In this document: piece by piece, positions 54,101 to 64,000 of the stretch
Position numbering within the stretch: the first letter of the stretch is position 1
How the letters are laid out: the number at the start of each line of letters is the position of its first letter
Assembly (NCBI GenBank): GCA_001724265.1
Contig: MEDY01000113.1
Coordinates: 1-64,000 of the forward strand
Source: Rhizaria sp. SCN 62-66
Taxonomy: Eukaryota; Rhizaria, unplaced
DNA: 64,000 nucleotides
Direction: 5' to 3'
Translations under genes and position numbers: made by a program
The notes under the pieces: model-generated
Database searches by the model: none
What the model saw: only the letters and a program-made list of their open reading frames with translations
What the model was told of the DNA's origin: nothing

Positions 54101-57100
54101 GCGCGCGCTGCTGACCCAGCGCACGGCCGTGTTCGCGTTTCTCGCGCACCCGATCGACGCGGCCGCCACGGCCACCGCGCTGCCGGGGCTAGTGCCCGTG
54201 CTTGCGCGTGCCATCCCGCCGCCGCCGCGCTCCGCAGCCACGGCCAAGTCTGCCGCCGCCAGGGCGATGGCCGCGGGGGCGTCGGCGTCGGCGTCCGCTG
54301 CGAACCCAGGCTCGTACGCGTACGGCGTGTCAGGGTCGAGGCCCAGCACCGCGCAGGCCGCCGCGCGCGCCGCAGCCGCCGCAGCCGCGGGCGCCTCAGC
54401 GACCACCACGGCCGCCGCCGCAGCCGCAGCCGCCGCAGCCTCGGCGCCGGCGGGCGTGAGCGACGCGGAGCTGCTCGAGGACCTGGGCCTGGCGCCCGCA
54501 CCGCCGCGGTCCGCCGCCGCCTCGGCCGCGCTGTCCCGACCCGACTACGCGTACTCTGACCCGCAGTCGTTCCTGCTTGCGCACCCAGCGCGCATCACGC
54601 CCGCAGCGCGCGCGCTCTCGCTCAACCCGCAGCTGCAGCCTGCCTTCCAGCGCGCCTTGCAGCGCAACCGCCTTGCACGCGCGATCGGGGCCGCGCGCGC
54701 GCCCGGCGCCGTTGCCTCTGCGGCATCCACGGCGACGGGCGCCGTGGATGGCCCGGACGCCGGCGCCGGCGGGCTGTCGGGTTCGGAGGCGCTTGCGGTG
54801 GCGCTGGCGGACCGGTACTTCAGCGCCGTGCACGCCGCGGTCGCCGACGCGGGGCCCCGGGCCGCGGCGGCCACGGCGGCGGCGCGCGCGGTTGCCCGGG
54901 CCCGGCGCGTCGACACTAGCGCGCCTGTCGCCGCTGCCGACATCAACGCCAACAACAGTACTGCAGCTGGGAGCGAAAACGCATCCAACGGCAGTGTCGC
55001 GCGCACGCGCACGCGCCGCGCTGCCGGCAACGACGACAGCACACCGGCCGACCCTGCGACTGCACGCGGCAAGTCCCAGCCGCCGGCGCGGTCGCCAAGC
55101 CCCGGCCGCCGCAACCGCGCCCGCGGCGCCGGCGCCCCTAACAACAACAGCGCCGTGTCTGCTGCCGCGCTGGCCGAGTACACGGCGTCCCCGTGCGCGG
55201 GCGCCGTGGCGTCGCCGGGGTGGTCCGCGCTGACGCTCTACGTCGAGGGCGCGCGCCGGCTGGCCGCGGGCGACGTGCGCGGCGCCGCGCTGGCCTGGGC
55301 CGCGGCGCTGGCGCTGCAGCCGCAGTTCTGCCCCGTGCTGACCGAGGCGCTGCTCGTGGTTGAGGGCGCGCGCACGGGCGCGCGCGTGCGCGACATTCGC
55401 GGCCCGCGGCCCAACTCGCGCGTCAGCAGCGCCGTGGCCAGCGCGGCGGCCATCACCGCGGCGCAGGCAGCCTCGGCGGCGTCGGTGCGACCGCCGCAGC
55501 ACACGCTGCTCATGACCATCTTTGCGCCCACGCAGGCGCCGCTGGTCGTGGCCTCGCTGTTTGCGCGCGCGCAGTTCTACGCCGACGCGGGCGGCTCCGA
55601 GGACGCCGCCTTCGCGGACCTCTCGCTACTCACTTCGCTGGCCTCGCTGTCAGACGCGCTGTGGCGCCGCGCGCTACTGCTGCTGCGCCGCGGGCGCGCG
55701 CGCGCTGCGATCGGCGACCTCTCGGCCGCGGTGGCAATGGTGCGACAAGACAAGGAGCTGACGCTGCCGTCGGGGCAGCGCGTGCGCACGCAGAGCGACT
55801 ATCACGTGCTGCAGATGCTGCAGCGCAAGCTCGAGGCTTACCTCCTGCTGCGCGCGATGCTGCGCTTTAAGCTGCTCGACTACGCGGCCGCCGAGGCCGA
55901 CGCCGGCGAGGTCATTGCTTCGGCGCGCGCCTTCATCCCCGTCGCCGCCGCGGCCGCCACGCTCTTCGGCGGCGGCACCGCGCTGGGCTCCCCCGCTGCG
56001 GGCGCTGCGGCGGCGGCCGCGGCGTCGCCCGCGCTGCCCGCCGCGCACCGACTGCGCTCGCTGTGCAGCTCGCACCTGGACGACTGGGAGAGCGCGCTGG
56101 AGGACCTGCAGGCATATCTGCGGCTGCAGCCCTACGATCTGGGCGCCAAGCTGCGCCTCGTGCACATGCTCTCGCTCACGCGCAGCTTCACCGCCGCGCA
56201 CAACACACTCAAGCAGCTCCTCGCCGCCGCGCCGCGCTCGCCCGCGCTGCTCTTTGCGCGCGGCCTGACTTTCTACCGCCAGCAGCGGTGGCAGCGCGCG
56301 CAGGCGTGCTTCGTGTCGTGCCTTGCCACCGCGCCCGGATTCGTCGAGGCGCGCGCGCGGCTCGCCGAGTGCCTCGAGCGCCAGGGCCAGCTGCGCCGCG
56401 CCGCTGCCGTGTACAAGCAGATCATCGCCGCCGCCGCGCCAGACACGCTGCCTGGCATGCACCGTGCGCTCGCGCGCGTGCTCATCGGGCTCGCGCAGCT
56501 GTCCTACGCGGCAATGTCGGCGCGCTCGGCGGCCGCTGCGACGGTCGCGGTCGCCGCGGCCGGCAGCAGCGGCGGCGTCGGCGGCAGCAACGCTGCTGGC
56601 GAGTTTGGCGGCAGCAGCAGCAGCGGTAGCAGTAGCAGCAGTACTCTCGGCGCGAACGCGCGTCCCAGCGACCGCCCTTGTGGCGACGCCGCCGCTGAGG
56701 CCAGCGTCGAGGCCGAGCTGGTCTCGGGCGTCCGCACGCACCTGCTGCTCGCCGTTTCCGCGCTCAAGATCGCCGTCGTCGCCGACGCCAACGACGCTGA
56801 GGCGCTGTTCTTGCTGTCCTACGCCACCGTCTTCCTTTCCGGCTCCGCCACCGCGGCCGCCGACGCCGCGGCGCGGCCGTGGCTGACCCGCGCAGTCGCT
56901 CTCGCGCCCGCGCACGTGTCGGCGCGCGTGCTGCTGGCCGTCGTGCTGACCCGCGCCGGCGACCGCGCGCGCGCCGCCGTGGAGCTGCAGGGCGCGTTGC
57001 AGCGCGACCCCGATCACCCCACAGCGCTGCTGCTGCGCGGGTTTCTGCACTTCCTCGACGGCGACGCCGCTCGCGCGCTGGCGCGGTACACGCGCGTGCT

Positions 57101-60100
57101 AGAGCTGCCCGTCGCCGTGCCCGTCGCGCCCTCCGCCGCCGCGGCAAGGCGGCCGCAGCGCGCCGGCGGTGGCGCAGGGGTGTCGTCCTCTTCTGCTGCT
57201 GCTTCCGCCGGTGCAGACTGGGCGGACGACGACGACGACACGATCTCGATGCCACAGCACCTTGCGCCCTCGCGCACCGTGCTCTCCGCCTTTGCGCTCA
57301 ACGGCACCGGTGGCAGCGGCGCTGGTGGTGGCGCTGGCTCCGACGCCGCCGCCCTTGAGGCCGCAGCCGACGCCGCCGCAGCCGACGGCGACGCGGGCTC
57401 ACTGGCACGCGACCCGGTGCAGCTGGCGCTCGCGCTCGCGGCCGGCGTGCGCGCGGGCGTGCTGGCCCACGGGCCCGCGCAGGCCACGCGCGTGGGCCTG
57501 TCGCAGGCTCTGCGCGCGCTGGCCTACGCCAACCGCGGCCTTGCGCTGCTGACGCTGGGGCAGCACACGCACGCGCTCGTCTCGCTCGAAAACGCCATCG
57601 AGCTCGCCGCGGGGCTCGCCCCCGGCGGCGTCGGCGCCGTGCGCTCGCTCGGCTCGGCCGCCGCGGGCGGCGTTGACCCCGCGGCCGCGGCCATCTCGGC
57701 CGGCAAGCTCTTCCCGGGCGCTGCGGCTGCGATCACGGGGCCCGCAGCGGCCGCGGGTGCGCTTGCTCGATTGTTTAGGGCGGAACTGCACCGCCGCATG
57801 GGACTTGGAGAAGAAGTACGTTCATGTCAACAATTATTAAACGAAACGTTCTAAGTATTAAAACAAAGTAACTCCTCCTTTTTATGAAAATAACTAACTT
57901 TTATATCAAACTGCCTCTTCTTGACTTGTTTTCACTCTTTCAGGCTGTCGCGGACTACCGCACGGCGATCCTGCTGCTGCGCCGCGAGGCCTCTCTGGCC
58001 GAGAGCGAAGTCATGCGCGTGCGCGCCGAGACCGTGCGCACGCTCGCCGCGGGCGCGCCGGCGCTGCTGGCGCACAACCGCGGCGCGGCCGTCGTGCGCA
58101 GCGTGCTCGCTGCGGACGAGTACGCGCGCGGCGCCGCCGTCACCAGCAACGGCGCCGACGACGCACCTGCCGGCAACAACGGCGGCACCAGCGCGACCGC
58201 GCAGGGCGAGCAGTGGTGGTGGGCGCTGCCGCTGGCGCGCGCGCCCGCCGCGCTGTCCGCACGCGCGGCGGTCGAGGGCGCGCCCACCTCGGCCGTGCGC
58301 CGCGCGCAGGCCATGCTGCTGGGGCTTCTCACCGCGGCAGGGCTGCCGCGCGCCGCCGCGCCCGCCGCCGGGGCCGAGCGCGACCTGCTGCTGCTGCACC
58401 ACCGCAACCAGGCCTCCGGTCTACACTCACAGTCACATTCACAGTCATCTGTGCAACAGCAGCAGCGGTTTGGCGCCCCGCTGGCGCAGGCCGACGGTGC
58501 GCTGCCCTTCACCACCGCGGCCAGCGGCAGCGCGCAGTCCTCGGTTGCCGCGGCCGCAGCAGCCGCCGCGGCCGCCGCGGGCTCCACAGGCGCGCTGTCC
58601 CTGGCCTCGCCAGTGACATCGCCGACCAACTCCGCCGGCGCAGGTAGCGCGGCCGCGGGCACGGGCGCCGGTGCGCGGGCCCGCGTTGGCGCGCTGTCGC
58701 CGGCGGGCGCGCTGGTGCAGCGCGTGGTCGCGGCTGCGTGCGCGGCGCAGGAGCTGGCGCACCTCTGCGACCCCGCCGCGCAGCCGCCCTCGGTAGTCTT
58801 GGCGCAGTCACGCGCGTCGCTGCACCTCGTACTCGCGGGCGCCGACGCCGCCGCGCCTGCTCCGGGCGCCGAGAGCGAGCAGCAGAGGCAGAGGCCGTAC
58901 AGCGGCGCGCGGCCCGCGGCGGCCAAGACGCCCTTGGCGGCGCGGCCGGAGCAGCAGAAAAGCAAGAAGACCACAGGTGGCGGCTGGGCGCCGTGGAGCG
59001 GCGTGGACGCCGTGGCCGCGGCCGCCGCAGCCGCCGCCGCCGCGGCCGAGGCGCTGGGCTCGCTATCGACGCACCTGAGCAGCGCGGCCAAGGCTCTGCC
59101 ACCCGCGATGGCGTGGCTGGCCCCGGCGCTCTCGATGACCCCGCGCGCCGCCGCCGCGCTCGTCGCCGTGGCCGCTCTGCCGCAGCTCGCGGGGGAGCTC
59201 GCCGCCGCGGGCTCGGCCGCTGCGATGACCGCGCTCGCCGGCAACAGCCACAGCAGCAGCGGGAACGACGCGGCGGGCTCGGCGCCCGGACTGCACCGCA
59301 TGTTGTCGCCGCTGTCGCCGCACGCGGGCCCCCGCGCGGCGCCCTCGCTGTCCGCGGGCTCCGTCGGCGACAGCGCGTCCGCGGGCAATGGCACCGGCAA
59401 CGGCAGCGGCGGCGGCAGCGGCGGCGCGGGCCCCGTGACGCCGCTGCTGGGCTCGCTGGTGTCGCCCTCCAAGGCCGGCGCGCGCAGGCTCGCGCAGGTG
59501 ACCGCGGCTGCCGACGCGCCCTCCGCCCAGTCGCAGTCTCAGCTGCAGTCGCAGGGACAGGGACAGAACGGAGGCGGCGTGACCGCGGGCCAGGCACTGA
59601 CGCTGGCGCTGGGCCAGACGCCGTCGTCGTTTCCGTCGCTCTCGGCGCTGTCGCTGGCGCTGACGCCGCTGCCGCACGCGCAGTCGCCGCTGACGCCGGC
59701 CTGGGTGGCGCTGTCCCCGGGCTTCTGGGACCCCGCCGCAGTGACGGATCCCGCGCTGCCCGCGCCGCGCTCCTTCATCGCCGGACTCTCCGGCGTGTCG
59801 GGCAACGACGTCGCGCTGTTCCACAACGCGCTGGGCGTGCTGCTCTTCTACACGCGCCGCGCGCAGGCGCTTGCCTCCGCCACGGCCTTCTCGCGCACCG
59901 CGCTCACCGTCTGGAAGGGCGGCCCCGCGCCCCCCGTAGCGGCGAACGTGAACACGGCCATCGCGGCTGCGGCCGCGGTCTCACCCGCCGCTGCCGCTGC
60001 CGCCGCCGCCGCGGCGACCGCCGCCGCCGCGTCCGCCGCGGTGGCCGCGTCGCTGCGGCAGTCGTCCGCAGCGTGGGTCTCCGACGACCGACTGACGGTG

Positions 60101-63100
60101 CGCGAGCTGCAGCGGCGGCACCACGCCGCGGTGCCTTACACGCGCGAGGCCGCGACGCAGGCCGCGATGGCCGTACGCGCCTCGGACCTGGCCGAGCGTG
60201 AGCGCGCGCACTCGCAGTCGCTGAGCAGCGGCGGCGGCGCTGCAGGCAGCTCCAACTCGGACGAGACGCTTGCGTGCTTCTCCGCCGCGCGCTCGCTCCT
60301 CAACGCCGGGCTGCTGCTGCTCGAGGGCGGGAAGCTGCTCGAGGCGCTGCACCAGTTCGAGCTCGCGGTTGCCGACGCCGCCAGCGCGCTCGGCACCGCC
60401 GTCGTGACGGCGACGGGCAGCGGCTACACGCGCGGCAGCGGCCGCGCCGCGGCCGGCCACGGCAACAGCGGCGGCAGCGGCGGCGGCGGCGACCACCACT
60501 CGCTGGTGGGCATGACGGCGCAGACCGCGGCGGCCGTCAACGCCGCCGCCGTCATGGCGTCCACGTCAGCGGCCGCCGCGCTGCCGCACCCGGCCAGCGC
60601 GAGCAGCAACAGCAACAGCAGCGCCAACTCCGTCGCGGATACGCCTCTGGGCGGCGGGTACAGACCCGTCAACAGCAACAACAACAACGGCAGCGGCAAC
60701 GGCGGCGCTGGCGGCGCGGCGTGGGGCGCCCCCACGACGGCGGCCGCGCTCCCGGGCTCTGCGGCCGCGTCACCAGCGGCCGCGCGCACGCTGCTGCTGC
60801 GCGCGCGCAACAACCTCGCTGTGGTGCTCGAGCGGCTTAACTTTGTGCCCGAGGCGTTGCGCGAGCTGACGGCCGCGGCGGCGCTGGAGCCGTACCCGGG
60901 CGTGGCGTCGTTCAACCTGGCCACGATGGAGGCGCGCGCGGGCCGGCACTATGACGCCGTGCTGCTGTACACGCGGCTCATTGAGCGGTGCGACGAGCTT
61001 TGCATCCGGCCCTGCGACGACATGGGCAACGTCAACGCGCTCAAGGGGCGCAGGCGCACGCTCTACAGCAACAGCAGCAGCAACAGCAACAGCACCACGC
61101 CTGTTGCGACCGCGGCAGCCGCCGCGACGGCGGGCGCTCCCGCTTGCACCTCACTGGTGGCCGCCTCTGCCGCGACGAATGCTGCTGCAGCCGGCGCAGC
61201 GTCGTCGCCGCAGCTGCTGTCACTGCTGGCGCCCGCGCCGTGGGACTCGCTGTCGCAGGAGCCCGTCGGGGTCGGCGAGGGCGACGACGCATCCTCCTCC
61301 GCGCTGCCACCCGACGCCGCCGCCGACGCCGCTGCCGCCGCTGCGGGCGCACTGTGCTTCGACGACGATGCGCAGGAGCGCGCGGCACTGACGGAGCTGC
61401 TGCCGCTGGCGGTGCTGAACCGTGCCGTGTGCTACCAGCTGCTGTACGAGCTGGCCGTCGCTGCGCGCGGGTTCGAGGAGGCGCTGGAGCTGGCGCCCGG
61501 GTTCACACTCGCGGTGTACAACCGCGCGCACCTGCACCTGCGCCGCGGCGACGTCGCGGCCGCGGTGCAGGACGTGCTGCGAGCGCTCAAGGAGCTCGTG
61601 CCCGCGCAGGACATCGCGCGCGCGGCGACTGCGACGCGCTCCGCTCTCGCCGCGCCCGCACTCACGAACGCGGCCTCCGGTGGCAGCGCAACGAGCGCTG
61701 TCACCACCAAGACGGGGTTCCGCGCTGGCAGCGGCGTGTCTGCTGCGGCGGCCAACGTGCTCTCGGCACTACCCGCGCCCGTGTCGTCCGCGCTGCACGC
61801 CTTCCTGGTCGCGACGCCGGGTGACGCGATGGGCCGCGAGCGCGCGCTGCGGGCGCTGGGCGACGTGATCACGGCGTCGCGCGCCACCATTGCGCGTGCG
61901 CCCACGGTGCCCGCGCCGCGGTACCTGCTCGAGCTGTACCAGTACTGCCAGCGCTGCCAGTGGGCGCTCGCAGTCGCGTGCAAGGACCTCTCCGCCGCGC
62001 TGCAGGTGCTGCCGCTGTACAACGTCGTGCTGCACAGCGACAGCACCAAGTACAACGAGCAGCGGCTCCGTGTGCGGGCGCGCGCGCTTGCTCGCGCGGG
62101 CTGCGGCGCGCGGCAGCGCTCCATCGCGGCTGCCGCCGCTTCCTCCGCTGACGCCGCAAACAGTCATAATACTGCCGGTGGTGCTGAGAGCGGAGAGGGC
62201 AACGCCGTTGGCAGCGGCGGCGACGACTGCGACGGGGACGACGACGGCGAGAGCGCTGAGCAGCTCAACGCCGGGTGGTACACGCACTACCTCACCGAGG
62301 CGACGCTCGTCCGCGCGCCCGCGGGCGGCGGCGCGGCCGAGGCAGGTCCCAATGTCGCCGGCCGGGAGCCCCCCGCGGCGCTGGCGGCGCGCGTGCGGCG
62401 GCTGCACGCGCTGCAGCAGCGGCGCGAGCGCAACGTCAACGCGGCCGCGCGCGCCGCACAGCTGGAGACGTCGCGGCGCTTCTACGCGTCGATGTTCTAC
62501 GCGCTGCTGCACCGCAACGCGCGCGGCGAGTCCACCACGGCCACCAGCGCCGCCGCGCAGTCTGCCGCGGCCACGGCCGCCGCGCGCGTTGCGGCCGTCA
62601 CCGGCGCGAGCAACGATAGCACGGGCGCGGCGGCGGGCACGGCGTCGTCCGCGCTGCCGTCGCACCTGCCGCCGCCGCTGACGCCGCCAGACGCGTTCGA
62701 CCCGTTCCGGCTCGCCGACCTCTCCTCGGCCGAGCTGCGCGCGGTTGAGGAGGTGCTGCTGCAGCTGGGCGTGGACCCCGCGCTGCCCGACGGCGCCAAC
62801 ACCGCCGCCGCGCTCACCGCGCACCTCACCGCGACGTACTGCGACGACACTGCCGACAGCGCCGGTGCCGGCGACGGTGAGACCGACACTGAGGCCGAGG
62901 CCGGCGTGCGCGCGCACCGCTTCCTCTTCACCGGCGGCCTCACCGCGATCGAGTGGGCCCCCGAGGCGGCCGCCGTCGCCGACTGCCTGCTCGCTGCGCT
63001 GTCTGCGCAGGTCGCGGGCCGCTACGCGCGCGCGCTGCGGGCGCTCGAGCGCGCACAGGCGCACTTCCCGCTTGTGCGTCGCCTGCCGCCGGTGCTCGGC

Positions 63101-64000
63101 GCGCTGAGCTGGCGCGTGGAGACGCTCGTGGCGCTGTGGCGCCAGGGGCTACTGGTGGCCGCGGGGCGCTTCGACGACGCCGCCGACGCCGTGCTGTCGC
63201 GCGTGTCAATCCTCAGCACGTCGTCGATCGCGCAGGCGCTGCGCGAGGTCGAGGAGGAAGCCGAGGTGCGGCGCCGCGTGCGCGAGGGCGCGAGCGCCGA
63301 CGCCGCTATCGAGGCCTCTGGCAAGGCCAGCTTCGCCGCGCTCGACACGGCGTCTGCGCGCGCGCTGCAGACGAGTAGCGAGGTCCGCAGCGTGCTGCTG
63401 AACGCGCGCGCCGCGGCGCAGGCCGGCGCGTCAGGGGCTGCGCTTATGGCGGGCGGCTTGGGCGCTGGCTCTGCCGCTGGTGCGGGTGGAGCCGGCACCG
63501 GCAGCGCTCAGATGCGCACGCGCGGGCTCGGCATGATTGACGTCACCGCGTCTCTGTCTTCGACGCGCGGCGCCAGTGCTGCGGGTTCTCACGGCACCGG
63601 CGCGGCTGGGAGCGACGCCATGTCCCCGCGCGAGGTGGACCTGGCGCTCTCTGTCGAGGGACTCAAAGAGCGACTGCGGCAGAAGCGGCAGCGCCCGAGT
63701 CGTCTCGCGGCCATGACGGGCCGGCGCCGCGTGTTCGACTCGTTTTTGCTCAACATCGCCGGAAACATCCACCAAGCGCGCGGCCACGCCGACGATGCAT
63801 TCCGGTGCTACCAGCTCGCCATCGGGCTCGACCCGTCGAGCATCTACCCCGTGATGAACCGCGCCGTCCTGGCGTCGGCGCAGAGCAGGTACGTGCTTGC
63901 GCTGCGCCACTACCAAACGCTGTTAGAGCTCTACACGCAGTACTACATCAAGCAACACAAGATCGCGGTCGCCAAGCTCCCCGCTGCCGCGAACGCTGCA
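48120..64000 (+). CDS. Giant TPR-repeat protein with in-frame UAG (3' end cut by window)
   Basis: Exons 48120-50305, 50489-57815 and 57944 to beyond 64000, joined by introns of 183 nt (phase 2) and 128 nt (phase 0), donors GTACGA and GTACGT; at least 5190 codons. Codon 336 is TAG (49125-49127); the frame continues unbroken on both sides. TPR-like helical pairs are scattered: near 48360-48545 (QARLCRAAGALEDALALLHDA), 53130-53280, 56060-56440 (ALEDLQAYLRLQPYDLGAKL, LFARGLTFYRQQRWQRAQA), 56800-57110, 57510-57610 (YANRGLALLTLGQHTHALVS), 61510-61600 (VYNRAHLHLRRGDVAAAVQD) and 63750-63935 (GNIHQARGHADDAFRCYQLA). Between them are long Ala, Asn, Ser and Gly tracts. No catalytic domain or signal peptide seen. 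TPR arrays scaffold protein complexes; TTC6-like or other ciliary TPR giants are possible but unproven. The second intron falls inside a TPR-like helix, supporting the join. Confidence 0.7.
49124..49156 (+). other. In-frame UAG with overlapping 33-nt GT-AG segment
   Basis: TAG at 49125-49127 interrupts the giant TPR frame. A stretch of exactly 33 bases (49124-49156) begins GTAGTC and ends AAAAG; its removal would keep frame and delete the stop. It lacks the GTACG donor and a pyrimidine tract, and is four times shorter than any other intron here, so splicing is the weaker explanation. Confidence 0.6.

Noticed and set aside
57955-59472. 505-codon minus-strand frame opposite the giant TPR gene
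   Set aside because: Ala/Pro/Ser shadow of GCC/GCG codons; the plus-strand frame is open for 6 kb and spliced in frame.

Overview
The window is nuclear DNA of a flagellated, intron-containing microbial eukaryote. Coding sequence is very GC-rich and packed with Ala, Gln, Asn, Ser, Gly, Pro and Asp runs, while intergenic DNA and introns are clearly AT-richer. I count 15 protein genes, two of them cut by the window ends. There is no operon logic, no bacterial signal, and no transposon, CRISPR, tRNA or rRNA that I can support. Several genes belong to motile cilia (MNS1, a TTC12-like TPR/ARM protein, a roadblock dynein light chain), which argues for a flagellate. I cannot place the species from sequence alone.

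Layout: 1-3918 (-) DYRK-family kinase of the DYRKP type, cut at its C-terminus; 4579-6339 (+) MNS1; 6743-11122 (-) orphan coiled-coil protein; 11689-12537 (-) signal peptide plus polyproline protein; 13026-13869 (+) four-TM protein; 14739-17026 (-) FHA-domain checkpoint-type kinase (CHK2/Rad53 style); 17770-18711 (-) GNAT acetyltransferase; 19287-20513 (+) Kua/plasmanylethanolamine-desaturase family; 21375-27007 (+) TTC12-like protein; 27240-35486 (-) FANCM/Mph1/Hef helicase; 36274-41469 (+) PNUTS-like PP1 regulator; 43323-44900 (+) four-CBS-domain AMPK-gamma-like protein; 45539-46350 (-) small membrane protein, possibly cytochrome b561-like; 46847-47563 (-) dynein roadblock light chain in four exons; 48120-64000 (+) giant TPR protein running off the window, with one in-frame UAG.

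The gene models rest on 14 introns of 124-225 nt. Every junction preserves the reading frame, and nearly all donors read GTACG rather than the usual GTAAG/GTGAG. The 13 complete genes end in TAA (9) or TGA (4), never TAG, so the UAG inside the giant TPR gene stands out. All five divergent intergenic regions, and the region upstream of the CBS gene, carry short GC-rich inverted repeats; two of them share an almost identical element.

Functional themes: cilia (MNS1, TTC12-like, roadblock, possibly the giant TPR and coiled-coil proteins); genome maintenance (FANCM, FHA kinase); nuclear phosphatase control (PNUTS-like); lipid and energy metabolism (Kua-family desaturase, CBS protein). Many conserved domains are interrupted by long low-complexity insertions.
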